From an uncultured Clostridium sp. (GTDB lineage Bacteria; Bacillota; Clostridia; Lachnospirales; Lachnospiraceae): a stretch of DNA of 22,432 nt. The notes under the pieces are model-generated. The model worked only from the letters and a program-made list of their open reading frames with translations, had not been told where the DNA came from and did not search any database. Where the stretch lies: contig CABQJA010000011.1 of NCBI GenBank assembly GCA_902464345.1, positions 1-22,432 on the forward strand, written 5' to 3'. Below, piece by piece: positions 1-8,505 of the stretch; within the stretch, counting starts at the first letter, position 1, and the number at the start of each line of letters is the position of its first letter. The position numbers and the translations under genes are program-made.

Positions 1-15
1 GTAAGGAGAAGAATT

Positions 16-1293
16 ATGGCAACAAAAATCGAGACAAAATGTATTCAGGAAGGCTACAAACCAACGAAGGGAGAACCGCGTCAGCTTCCGATCATACAGA
101 GCACCACTTTTAAATATGATACCAGTGATGAGATGGGAAAACTCTTTGATCTGGAAGCAGACGGTTATTTCTATACCCGTCTGCAGAATCCGACCAATGA
201 TGCAGTTGCAGCCAAGATCTGTGCTCTGGAGGGTGGTGCGGCAGCTATGCTGACTTCATCCGGTCAGGCAGCTAATTTCTATGCAGTCTTTAATATCTGT
301 GAAGCAGGAGATCATTTTATTGCTTCCAGCTCTATTTACGGAGGTACTTACAATCTGTTTGGTGTAACCATGAAGAAGATGGGCATCGAGTGTACCTTTG
401 TGGATCAGAATCTTTCCGAGGAAGAACTGGAAAAATATTTTAAGCCAAACACCAAGGCAGTATTCGGAGAAACGATCACAAATCCGACCGTTTCTGTTTT
501 TGATATCGAGAAGTTTGCCAGACTGGCACATAAGCACGGAGTTCCGTTGATCGTAGATAATACCTTTGCAACACCGGTGAACTGTCGTCCGTTTGAATGG
601 GGTGCCGATATCGTAACGCATTCTACTACAAAATATATGGATGGACATGCCGTTGCGGTTGGTGGTTGTATTGTAGACAGCGGCAACTTTGACTGGCTGG
701 CATACGGAGATAAGTTCTCCGGACTGACCACTCCGGATGAGTCTTATCATGGAATCATTTATGCAGAGCGGTTTGGAAAGGCAGCGTATATTACCAAGGC
801 AACCTCACAGCTGATGCGTGATTTCGGTTCTATCCAGTCTCCGCAGAATGCGTTTTATCTGAATATGGGTCTTGAGACCCTGCCGCTTAGAATGAGACAG
901 CACTGCAGTAATGCACTGGCGGTTGCGAAATATTTAAAGAATCATGAAAAGGTAGCATGGGTGAACTATCCGGATCTGGAGGGAGATGCATACCATGAGC
1001 TGGCTAAGAAATATCTTCCGAACGGTTCCTGCGGTGTACTTTCCTTCGGCTTGAAGGGCGGACGTGAGATTTCCATTTCCTTTATGGATAAGCTGAAGCT
1101 GGCATCGATTGTGACCCATGTTGCGGACAGTAAGACCTGTCTGTTACATCCGGCAAGTCATACGCATCGCCAGATGACAGATGAGCAGCTGCGTGAGGCC
1201 GGAGTAGCACCGGATCTGATCCGTTTGTCGGTCGGAATTGAAAATGTGGATGATATTATCGCAGATCTGGAGCAGGCACTGAATCAGATTTGA
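16..1293 (+). CDS. metY: O-acetylhomoserine aminocarboxypropyltransferase / sulfhydrylase (MetY type)
   Basis: A cytoplasmic PLP enzyme of the Cys/Met metabolism family, 425 aa, the usual length for MetY. It makes homocysteine (or a thioether) from O-acetylhomoserine and sulfide. Visible landmarks are the N-terminal YTRLQNPT segment, the SSGQAA phosphate-binding turn, the VDNTFATP segment carrying the PLP-ring aspartate, and HSTTKY with the Schiff-base lysine at K206. The C-terminal LLHPASHTHRQM and RLSVGIEN segments are typical of the family. The length and the roughly 60-residue insertion before the C-terminal part favour MetY over the shorter cystathionine gamma-synthase/lyase. AAGGAG at 3-8, 7 nt from the ATG, fixes the start. 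Anything regulating it lies before the window. The kinase gene begins 54 nt later with no obvious terminator between. Confidence 0.95.
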   Translation: MATKIETKCIQEGYKPTKGEPRQLPIIQSTTFKYDTSDEMGKLFDLEADGYFYTRLQNPTNDAVAAKICALEGGAAAMLTSSGQAANFYAVFNICEAGDHFIASSSIYGGTYNLFGVTMKKMGIECTFVDQNLSEEELEKYFKPNTKAVFGETITNPTVSVFDIEKFARLAHKHGVPLIVDNTFATPVNCRPFEWGADIVTHSTTKYMDGHAVAVGGCIVDSGNFDWLAYGDKFSGLTTPDESYHGIIYAERFGKAAYITKATSQLMRDFGSIQSPQNAFYLNMGLETLPLRMRQHCSNALAVAKYLKNHEKVAWVNYPDLEGDAYHELAKKYLPNGSCGVLSFGLKGGREISISFMDKLKLASIVTHVADSKTCLLHPASHTHRQMTDEQLREAGVAPDLIRLSVGIENVDDIIADLEQALNQI

Positions 1294-1347
1294 TCAGAGC
1301 GGCCGGGCCGGAGATAAGTATATGAGAATCTAAGGGGAGGAATGGCA

Positions 1348-4300
1348 ATGGAACCAAAGGAATTCAGCAGTCGGGACAAGTGGTCCGTAATACTGGTCAA
1401 GGGGGTATTCTGGGTACTGGTGATCGCCTGGATTGCACTTTGTGTTCTCGTTGCCGTGACGACCCATGAGGATTTCCGGATCACGGATCATGATTGCCAG
1501 AGCTTTAACTCCGGTTGGGTTCTGTGCGGAGACGGCGTGACTCCGGTGCAGATTCCGGGAGTTGTGGAGGGCAATTCCACGGAGATCCGGATCCGAAATA
1601 TTCTGCCGATGGATGTAGACGGCAGAACCAGTATTTTACTGAAAGGACTGCATCAGGATGTGACTGTCTGGATAGATGGCGAGATCCGTGGGGTACTGGA
1701 TAATTCGGAGACCAGACCGTTCGGGCGGCATACACCGTCCGCTTATATGATGTTGCAATTAAATGAGGCAGATGCCGGAAAATCGATTGAGATCCGTTAT
1801 GCCTCCGTGACACCGGCGGATGCCGGAAAGTTAAATGATATCCGGATCGGTTCTGACATCGGTCTGATATTCTGGATGCTGGAGTCCTATGCCAGCGACC
1901 TGATCTTTGCAATCTTACTTCTTTATACAGGAATCGTTATTGTATTTCTGGGAATCGTTATGCGTTTTACCGGAGAAGAAAATCCAAACATGAATCTGGT
2001 ATATCTGGGAACGTCAGCAATTTGCGTTGCGATCTGGATGCTGGGCGAGAGTCGGCTCCGTCAGTTCTATTACGGTAATCTGTCGGTAGGAGAGCTGGTG
2101 CTGTGGGAGGCATTGTTCCTGGCACCGATTCCGATGATGTTTTATACCAGCCGGTTACAGGAACGGCGCTACAGCCGGGTTTACATGACGGCTTCGGCCC
2201 TGGCCCTGGTGGCCGATGTGGCATTACTGGCCCTGGAGCTGTTCAGCCCGTATGATTTCTTTGATCTGTATCCGATTGGCTGGGCAGTGATTATAGGAAG
2301 CGGGATTGTTGTTCTGGTGACGATCATTATGGATTTTCGACGTGGGATTCACCGCTGGCGGCTGCTGCTTGGTATTTTACTGCTTATGGGCTGTGTCGGT
2401 ATGCAGATGTGGGGATTTGAACGGTCGGCAACCGGTATCTTTACAAATAACTATATCAGCCTTGGACTGATTGTGTTCCTGATGCTGATGGGTATATCAG
2501 CGATATCCAGTATCTTAAAACAACGGCAGGAGCAGGCACTCGCAATCAGGGCGAATGAGACAAAGACCGATTTCCTGGCGAATATGTCGCATGAGATACG
2601 AACCCCGATTAATGCTATGCTGGGCTTTGATGAGATGATCCTGCGGGAGGAATCGGATGAGCAGATCGTGGAATATGCGGCCAATATTAAAAAAGCTGGT
2701 GGCAACCTGCTGTCATTGATCAACGATATTCTGGATTTCTCCAAGGTAGAATCCGGTAAGATGGAGATCGTGAATGATGAATACAAGACCAGCAGTATGC
2801 TGGCAGATGTTATTAATATGACTTATATGAAGGCACAGGAGAAAGGTCTGTCCTTTGATATTTTTATCGGAAAGGATATTCCGCGGACCCTATACGGAGA
2901 TGAGATCCGGGTAAAGCAGATCCTGACGAATGTATTGAACAATGCACTGAAATATACGGAGAAGGGAAGCGTCAGCTTAAGTGTCAGCTTTGATAAGCTT
3001 GGCGGAGATCAGGGAAGGCTGCGAATTTCCATTGCAGATACGGGAATCGGTATAAAGCCGGAGGATATAGGGAAAATCACGGAGTCCTTCCAGCGTTTTG
3101 ATTTAAAGCATAACCGGAGCATTGAGGGAACCGGACTCGGAATGAGTATTGTAGCAAGTCTGCTGAAGATCATGGGTGGTAAGCTGCAGGTATACAGTAC
3201 CTATGGAAAGGGTTCTGATTTCCGGATGATCATTCCGCAGGAAATCCGGGACGCAACACCAATCGGTAACTATCAGAATGATTACCGGAAGGGCCTCCGG
3301 AAGCAGGAGGCATATCGGGAGCTGTTTACGGCACCGCAGGCGAAGGTTCTGTTTGTGGATGATAACTTCATGAATCTGTCGGTAGTAAAGGGACTGTTAA
3401 AAAAGACCAAGATACAGGTCGGTATTGCGGAAAGCGGGGCGGCGTGCCTGGAACTGACCAGAAAAAATAAGTATGATCTGATTTTTATGGATCATCTGAT
3501 GCCGGATATGGATGGTGTGGAGACTTTGCACCGTTTACGGAGTGAGACCGGAAATCCGAATCAGTATACAATGGCGATCGCACTGACCGCCAATGCGATC
3601 AAAGGCTCCAGAGAGTACTATCTGGAAGAAGGGTTTCATGAATATCTGTCGAAGCCTATTGAAGGAGAGAAGCTGGAAGAACTATTACTGAAGCTTTTGC
3701 CGAAGGAGTATATCATTCCGGCCGAGGAGAGTGCAGAAAATGTTCTGGATTACCTGGAGAAGGATCAGGGAGAGGGCACAGAGAAGCAGCAGACTGCCAC
3801 GGCGGACAGCTGTATGCAGGAGTTGGAGGATATGTTAAAACAGGCTCATATCCAGGTGGCTGTCGGATATCGCTATGCAGGAAACTCAATGGGACAATTC
3901 CATTGGATGATCATGTTGTTTGCCGAGAATTTTGAAAAAGCTTATCAGAAACTGCAGGGATATTACATAAAGAAACAGGAAGATATGTATACCATTGATG
4001 TACATGCTCTGAAATCTAATGCAAAAAGCATCGGAGCCAACCAGCTTTACCAGCTCGCATGGGAGCATGAGCAGCAGTCCAGAGCCGGTAACTGGAGCTA
4101 TGTCAGAGAGCACTGGGATGAGTTAGGCAGAGAATGGCTCTGTGTTGTGAATGGTATTTTCAATTATATTGGTGAAAATCCGGTTGAACTGGAAGAGGTG
4201 GCCGTAACAGAGGAGCCGGAGGAGACCGAGAGCTACGAGCTGACACCGGCGCAGCGGATGCAGCTGGATAATTGCATTTCACTGACGGAGGATTATGATG

Positions 4301-4440
4301 CGGATTCCGCGGAACGGATGCTGACACAGCTTCTGACAGAGGAGCTGCCGGATGGAATCCGTCGGCAGCTTAGTGCAGCAGGGGAAAAGCTGGGACAGAT
4401 GGAATACGAGGATGCCCTGCGTATTTTGAAGCGCATATAA
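1348..4440 (+). CDS. Hybrid sensor histidine kinase (7TM, HisKA, HATPase, receiver, Hpt)
   Basis: A 1030-aa membrane phosphorelay kinase. Domains in order: one TM helix (about 15-35); an external beta-rich domain (about 40-170) recalling the sugar-binding-like input of 7TMR-DISM kinases; seven closely packed TM segments (about 180-390); HisKA with MSHEIRTP and phospho-acceptor H415; HATPase with N box (NVLNNALKY), DTGIGI and GTGLGMS; a receiver whose acceptor is D715 in MDHLMPDMDG with the conserved C-terminal K (LSKP); and a C-terminal Hpt-like helical domain with H886 in HALKSNAKSIGA. All relay residues look intact. The ATG at 1342 is only 1 nt from the AGGGGAGG at 1333-1340, whereas the ATG at 1348 is 7 nt away, so 1348 is preferred. 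No separate response regulator is adjacent, so its output partner and ligand are unknown. Confidence 0.93.
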   Translation: MEPKEFSSRDKWSVILVKGVFWVLVIAWIALCVLVAVTTHEDFRITDHDCQSFNSGWVLCGDGVTPVQIPGVVEGNSTEIRIRNILPMDVDGRTSILLKGLHQDVTVWIDGEIRGVLDNSETRPFGRHTPSAYMMLQLNEADAGKSIEIRYASVTPADAGKLNDIRIGSDIGLIFWMLESYASDLIFAILLLYTGIVIVFLGIVMRFTGEENPNMNLVYLGTSAICVAIWMLGESRLRQFYYGNLSVGELVLWEALFLAPIPMMFYTSRLQERRYSRVYMTASALALVADVALLALELFSPYDFFDLYPIGWAVIIGSGIVVLVTIIMDFRRGIHRWRLLLGILLLMGCVGMQMWGFERSATGIFTNNYISLGLIVFLMLMGISAISSILKQRQEQALAIRANETKTDFLANMSHEIRTPINAMLGFDEMILREESDEQIVEYAANIKKAGGNLLSLINDILDFSKVESGKMEIVNDEYKTSSMLADVINMTYMKAQEKGLSFDIFIGKDIPRTLYGDEIRVKQILTNVLNNALKYTEKGSVSLSVSFDKLGGDQGRLRISIADTGIGIKPEDIGKITESFQRFDLKHNRSIEGTGLGMSIVASLLKIMGGKLQVYSTYGKGSDFRMIIPQEIRDATPIGNYQNDYRKGLRKQEAYRELFTAPQAKVLFVDDNFMNLSVVKGLLKKTKIQVGIAESGAACLELTRKNKYDLIFMDHLMPDMDGVETLHRLRSETGNPNQYTMAIALTANAIKGSREYYLEEGFHEYLSKPIEGEKLEELLLKLLPKEYIIPAEESAENVLDYLEKDQGEGTEKQQTATADSCMQELEDMLKQAHIQVAVGYRYAGNSMGQFHWMIMLFAENFEKAYQKLQGYYIKKQEDMYTIDVHALKSNAKSIGANQLYQLAWEHEQQSRAGNWSYVREHWDELGREWLCVVNGIFNYIGENPVELEEVAVTEEPEETESYELTPAQRMQLDNCISLTEDYDADSAERMLTQLLTEELPDGIRRQLSAAGEKLGQMEYEDALRILKRI

Positions 4441-4459
4441 TAAGGGAGTGAATGCATTC

Positions 4460-4488
4460 TTGACAATCAGAAGTGGAATGCATACAAT
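4460..4488 (+). promoter_or_regulatory. Sigma-A-type promoter for the riboswitch-led B12 operon
   Basis: TTGACA at 4460-4465, a 17-nt spacer, then TACAAT at 4483-4488, a near-consensus pair. It starts just after the kinase stop codon and places transcription start about 20-30 nt before the riboswitch core, so the leader would include the whole aptamer. Confidence 0.75.
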
Positions 4489-4517
4489 GAAAGCATTGAA
4501 AATGTCATAGTTCTGTA

Positions 4518-4680
4518 AACCTTGTGGTCGGAGGCGGGGGCCTTCGTTTAAAGGAACCGGGTGAGAAGCCGGACTGTTAATCCCAGCCGTAATGGGGACG
4601 AGGAAGCCATAGATGCCACTGGAGCAGCAGCTCCGGGAAGGCGGCTTCGGTAGGAAGAACCAGAGTCGGAACACAATACA
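4518..4680 (+). ncRNA. Cobalamin riboswitch
   Basis: Conserved cobalamin aptamer pieces occur in the right order: AAGGAACCGGGTGAGAAGCC near 4550-4570 (the GGGAA/GGTG/CC block), CTGTTAATCCC, GCCACTG at 4614-4620, GGGAAGGC at 4635-4642, and a B12-box-like AGTCGGAACAC at 4664-4674. TTGTG (4522-4526) can pair with CACAA (4672-4676) to close P1. The leader feeds directly into DUF4430 and ECF genes, a context consistent with corrinoid control. Exact ends, and adenosyl- versus methyl/aquo-cobalamin class, cannot be settled by eye. Confidence 0.88.
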
Positions 4681-4699
4681 TGAGGGAGAAATCGGGAGA

Positions 4700-4729
4700 A
4701 TATCTTTAGGCAAGAAGATGTTTATTTTT
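4700..4729 (+). terminator. Candidate riboswitch expression-platform hairpin
   Basis: ATATCTT at 4700-4706 can pair with AAGATGT at 4715-4721 (one G-U pair), followed by a T-rich run ending at 4729. A competing pairing is available between GAGAAAT at 4686-4692 and ATTTCTC at 4740-4746. Together these could form a terminator/antiterminator switch. The stem is short, so this is tentative; sequestering of the ribosome binding site at 4793-4799 is another possible mode. Confidence 0.4.
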
Positions 4730-4808
4730 GTTGTCATAATTTCTCGGAGTTATTCAGATTATTCAGGATACGACAGATTCATAAAAATAAGTAAAGGAGA
4801 AATGAAAC

Positions 4809-6719
4809 ATGGCAAACAAGATGAAAAAGCTGACAGCAATGCTTGTAGCGGTTGCAATGGTGCTTACATTGTTCCCGACAAGTGTATTTGCAGCAGATGA
4901 GCATGCGGATGAAGTGCATGTAATTGTTGAGAACACGACCTATGCAAAGACAGCGGGTGCCCCATGGGAAGGCAGAGCTGTAGATACCTGGGTAAAGATT
5001 AATGCAGACAGTACAGGAATCTCTGTATTAAAGGAAGCAGTCGGAGAGGCTGATGTAACAGTCACATCAAGTTCGTATGGAAGTTTTATTTCAGCGATTA
5101 AAGGAATTACCAGCGGAGATGGTGGAGATACTTCTATCGGATATAATCCGGCAGGCTGGATGTATCTGCTCAATGATACAATGGCAAACTTTGGTATTGA
5201 CGGATGTACGGTAGCAGCCGGAACCTTAAGTGCCGGAGATGAGCTGGCTTTCGTATATTCACTGACCGGTGGTTCCGATATCGGATATGACTGGCAGGAT
5301 ACAGAGAAGAAGGCTTTAAAGAATCTGACAGTCAGTGACGGTATTTTATCCCCTGCATTCAGTTCTTCTGTAACCTCTTATACGCTGACGGTTCCGGTAG
5401 GCGTAAGCAGTGTAGTCCTTTCACCGGAAGCAGAGAATAAAACAGAGACCGTAACGATTACCGCAGACGGAACTACTTATAAGAGAGCTATGAGCATTCC
5501 GGTATCGAATGGTACCAAGATTGCAATTACCAGCAGCAACGGTACCGATCAGACAGTATATAATATCTATGTAAAACAGAATCAGGGATATACGGCAGAT
5601 ACAATGCGTAAGGATGTTCTTTGCATTCTGGATCAGGGACTGACCGATACGGCTTGTGCGTATGGTAATGAGTGGGCCGTGCTGGCAGTGGCAAGAGATG
5701 GTGGATTAAGCCCGGAGAAGGCTGCAATGTACTATGCCAGTGTAGAAGCAACTGTAAAAGAATTAAAGAGTGATACATTAGATCCTACCTATGCAACCAC
5801 GAATGAAAGAGTTGCACTGGCGATCAGTGCGATCGGCAAGGATCCGCAGGATGTAGCCGGGTACAATCTGTTACAGCCACTTGCAAATATGGATTATATT
5901 AATGGGCAGGGTGTGAACGCAGCCGTTTATGCATTACTGGCATTTGATGCAAAGCAGTATGAGATTCCGGCCGCAAAGGCAGGAGAAACTCAGACAACCA
6001 GAGAAGGGCTGATCCAGAAGATTCTGGACGCACAGTTATCGGATGGTGGCTGGGATTATTCCGGAATCGGTGCAGATCCGGATATGACAGCGATGGTTCT
6101 GCAGGCACTGGCTCCGTATTGCAGCTCAAATGCAGCTGTTCAGGCAGCCGTTGATCGTGGACTTTCTGCACTTTCCGCAATTCAGAATCCGGATGGTACC
6201 TATTCCAGCTGGGGATATACCTCTTCTTACAGTCTGGCACAGGTTCTGACAGCATTATCGATCTTAAAGGTAGATCCGCTGACCGATAGCCGGTTTATTA
6301 AGAATGGACGGACTGTAATCGATGCATTGGGTGACTTCTATGTACCGGGCGAAGGCTTTAAGGGTAATATCGATGATACAGCGGTAGCCGCAGGTGCGAA
6401 TGTACAGGCAGCTTATGCATTGGTTGCATATCAGCGCTATGTAGGAGGCAGAAATTCATTATATGATATGAGAGATGCAGAGGCAGAGGAAAATCCGACA
6501 ACAACGGAGACAACGACCGAAGCTACAACCGAGGCAACCACAGCAGCAACGACAGCAACTGTAACCACAGCCACGACCGAGGCAACGACTGCTTCCGGTG
6601 ATAAGGCTGCAAAGACACCGACGACCGGAGATGCTACACCGGTAGCAGTTATCGTATTCCTGATGGCAGTTTCCATGGCAGGTGTCGTAATTGCAGGAAA
6701 GAAAAAGGCACAGAGATAA
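4809..6719 (+). CDS. Surface protein: DUF4430, cadherin-like domain and alpha/alpha barrel (intrinsic-factor-like)
   Basis: A secreted 636-aa protein. It has a signal peptide (basic MANKMKK, hydrophobic core, cleavage after VFA at 28); a DUF4430/transcobalamin-C-like domain (about 32-155); a cadherin-like beta-sandwich (about 168-257, LTVSDGILSPAF and YTLTVPVG); and an alpha/alpha-toroid of repeated helices (about 262-552, with DGGW and NPDGTYSSWGY motifs as in prenyltransferase-like repeats). A Thr/Ala/Glu-rich stalk (about 563-600) follows, then TPTTG at 603-607, a hydrophobic helix and KKKAQR, resembling a non-canonical sortase signal or membrane anchor. Human intrinsic factor pairs an alpha6-alpha6 barrel with a transcobalamin-type beta domain, so corrinoid capture is the natural inference, supported by the cobalamin riboswitch ahead of it. 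AAAGGAG at 4793-4799 selects this ATG over one at 4802. First gene of the B12 operon. Confidence 0.88.
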   Translation: MANKMKKLTAMLVAVAMVLTLFPTSVFAADEHADEVHVIVENTTYAKTAGAPWEGRAVDTWVKINADSTGISVLKEAVGEADVTVTSSSYGSFISAIKGITSGDGGDTSIGYNPAGWMYLLNDTMANFGIDGCTVAAGTLSAGDELAFVYSLTGGSDIGYDWQDTEKKALKNLTVSDGILSPAFSSSVTSYTLTVPVGVSSVVLSPEAENKTETVTITADGTTYKRAMSIPVSNGTKIAITSSNGTDQTVYNIYVKQNQGYTADTMRKDVLCILDQGLTDTACAYGNEWAVLAVARDGGLSPEKAAMYYASVEATVKELKSDTLDPTYATTNERVALAISAIGKDPQDVAGYNLLQPLANMDYINGQGVNAAVYALLAFDAKQYEIPAAKAGETQTTREGLIQKILDAQLSDGGWDYSGIGADPDMTAMVLQALAPYCSSNAAVQAAVDRGLSALSAIQNPDGTYSSWGYTSSYSLAQVLTALSILKVDPLTDSRFIKNGRTVIDALGDFYVPGEGFKGNIDDTAVAAGANVQAAYALVAYQRYVGGRNSLYDMRDAEAEENPTTTETTTEATTEATTAATTATVTTATTEATTASGDKAAKTPTTGDATPVAVIVFLMAVSMAGVVIAGKKKAQR

Positions 6720-6774
6720 GTGCGGAAACAGTTATAGGATAAAAAAGATATAGAATAAAACAGGAGGCTGTACA

Positions 6775-7593
6775 ATGATTCAGTGGATGAAGGACCATAA
6801 AAAATACTTGATAGGTGCCGGAGTAATTCTGCTGGTATTATTGGCAGCCTTCTTTTTTGGCGGAACGAACGAAAAAGGCGGAGCACCGGCGAACGGAACC
6901 GATACGCAGATAAGTGAAGCAGCCTCTTCTTCGGAGAAGGGAAACGAAGCAATCGAGGGAACAGACCGGACACAGGAACGAAGGGAAACTGTGATATCTG
7001 AAACGGAGACCTCGGAGGCACATACGACCGCAGACCGGAAAGACACGTCAACAGCAACGACAGGAGGCACCAGCGCATCTGCAACCGATGCGACACATAG
7101 CAGCAGTTCAACAGCGGCGACGACCGAAGCTTCGACTTCCGGTACAACGCATACCGAAGCTCCGACAACGACTGAGACACCGACAACTACGGAAGCACCA
7201 CAGCCTACTTACAGCTGTACGATCCGGATCTCCTGTGCTACGATCCTGAATCATATGGACAGCCTGAAGCCGGAAAAGGCTGGTCTGATTCCGGCAGATG
7301 GTGTTATTTTAGCAACCAGAACGGTAACCTTTACAGACGGAGAAACGGTATATGATGTTCTGCGCCGGGCATGTCGGGACGCAGGTGTGCCGCTGGATGC
7401 GACATATTCTCCGGCATATGGTACAGCCTATGTAAGGGGAATCAATAATATCTATGAGTTTGACTGCGGAAACCTTTCCGGCTGGAAGTATTGTGTGAAC
7501 GGAGTATATCCGAATTATGGATGCTCGGCATACGTACTGAAGGAAGGGGATGTCATTCAGTGGAATTACACCTGTGATATGAATGATCTGTAA
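6775..7593 (+). CDS. Membrane-anchored DUF4430 (transcobalamin-like) protein
   Basis: A 272-aa protein with one N-terminal TM segment (about 11-29, after a short basic cytoplasmic start), a long Ser/Thr/Glu/Ala-rich extracellular spacer (about 30-143), and a C-terminal DUF4430 domain (about 145-270). The latter opens with CTIRISCATIL and closes with WKYCVNGVYPNYGCSAYVLKEGDVIQWNYT, typical of the family. At least six cysteines fall in the domain, so disulfides are possible outside the cell. The spacer resembles a stalk that lifts the domain into the wall. The likely role is a membrane-proximal corrinoid receptor or relay between the wall protein upstream and the ECF importer downstream. That role is inferred from family and operon. 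AGGAGG at 6762-6767 is 7 nt from the ATG. Confidence 0.85.
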   Translation: MIQWMKDHKKYLIGAGVILLVLLAAFFFGGTNEKGGAPANGTDTQISEAASSSEKGNEAIEGTDRTQERRETVISETETSEAHTTADRKDTSTATTGGTSASATDATHSSSSTAATTEASTSGTTHTEAPTTTETPTTTEAPQPTYSCTIRISCATILNHMDSLKPEKAGLIPADGVILATRTVTFTDGETVYDVLRRACRDAGVPLDATYSPAYGTAYVRGINNIYEFDCGNLSGWKYCVNGVYPNYGCSAYVLKEGDVIQWNYTCDMNDL

Positions 7594-7611
7594 CGAATAA
7601 TGGAGAGTAAC

Positions 7612-8505
7612 ATGAGAGATGCTTTTTCGACTTACCATCCAATTATAAATCTGACATATTTTCTGATGGTTCTTGGGTTCGCATCTTTTCTCAGGCACCC
7701 TGTTTGTCTGGGGATCGCACTGATTTCATCTACAATTTATGCATCGGTACTGACAGGAAAAGAGAATCTGGCACGGATTCTGAAGGGGATCCTGCCAATG
7801 TCGGTTATGATTATCATCATTAATCCACTGGTAAATCATCAGGGAGTTACGATTCTCGGATATTTCTGGAGTGGTAATCCATTTACACTGGAGGCATGCA
7901 TTTATGGGTTTGCAGCAGCGGCAATTCTATGGTCACTGGTGCAATGGTTTGTATGCTGGAACCGGATTATGACAACGGAGAAGCTGATCTACCTGTTTGG
8001 CAGGATTCTGCCGGCACTCAGTCTGGTGGTATCTATGAGTCTCCGGTTTGTACCAAGGTATCAGAGACAGCTCCGTAAAATTATGGATGCACAGAAGCAG
8101 ATCGGTAAGGCCGGAAAAGAGACCGGGTTGATGTCCCGGTTAAAAATGAGCCTTCGGGTGTTGTCGATCATGACAACCTGGGCGATAGAGCATGCAGTAG
8201 AAACGGCACAGTCTATGAAAGGGCGAGGCTATGGACTTCCGGGCCGGACAGCCTTCTCCATATACCAATGGCGGGGGCGGGATACCCGGATGCTGGTACT
8301 CCAGCTGCTACTGGGGGCAGTCGTGCTGATCGGAGGAATCCGGGGAAGCTTCCAGTGGAGCTGGATGCCGATCCTGTCAACGCTCTGGATTACACCGGAG
8401 AATAGTATGATATTTTGCAGTTATCTGATTCTGGCATTGCTGCCGGTCGGATTGAGTGGAAAGGAGGAAATGGAATGGAAGAAATCCTGCGAATCGAACA
8501 ATTAA
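7612..8505 (+). CDS. ecfT: ECF transporter transmembrane component T (EcfT)
   Basis: A 297-aa integral membrane protein of the CbiQ/EcfT family, the scaffold that couples ATPase movement to the substrate-binding S component. It shows several TM helices and a cytoplasmic coupling region with RFVPRYQRQLRKIMDAQKQIG and the SMKGRGYGLPGRT motif, the Ala/Arg-Gly coupling helices that contact the ATPases. An ATG at 7600 is in frame but lacks a ribosome binding site. GGAG at 7602-7605 is 6 nt from the ATG at 7612, so 7612 is taken. The next gene starts 31 nt before this one ends, implying translational coupling. It is the T subunit of the presumed corrinoid importer, although shared use with other S components cannot be excluded. 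Confidence 0.88.
   Translation: MRDAFSTYHPIINLTYFLMVLGFASFLRHPVCLGIALISSTIYASVLTGKENLARILKGILPMSVMIIIINPLVNHQGVTILGYFWSGNPFTLEACIYGFAAAAILWSLVQWFVCWNRIMTTEKLIYLFGRILPALSLVVSMSLRFVPRYQRQLRKIMDAQKQIGKAGKETGLMSRLKMSLRVLSIMTTWAIEHAVETAQSMKGRGYGLPGRTAFSIYQWRGRDTRMLVLQLLLGAVVLIGGIRGSFQWSWMPILSTLWITPENSMIFCSYLILALLPVGLSGKEEMEWKKSCESNN

Noticed and set aside
1294..1341. GC-rich GGCCGGGCCGG considered as a terminator after metY
   Set aside because: Small stem and no T-run; readthrough into the kinase gene is possible.
1342..1347. Upstream ATG for the sensor kinase
   Set aside because: Only 1 nt from the AGGGGAGG, too close for initiation; the ATG at 1348 has normal 7-nt spacing.
4613..4900. 95-aa + strand frame across the riboswitch
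   Set aside because: It runs through conserved aptamer elements and into the signal-peptide gene in another frame.
6437..7186. 249-aa antisense frame over the Thr-rich coding regions
   Set aside because: It is the complement of ACN/GCN-rich low-complexity codons, giving Val/Ser/Ala strings. It crosses two good + strand genes and has no family features.
8415..8474. Twenty extra N-terminal codons on the fused ATPase gene
   Set aside because: They lie within the EcfT coding region in another frame, with no ribosome binding site. AAGGAGG precedes 8475.
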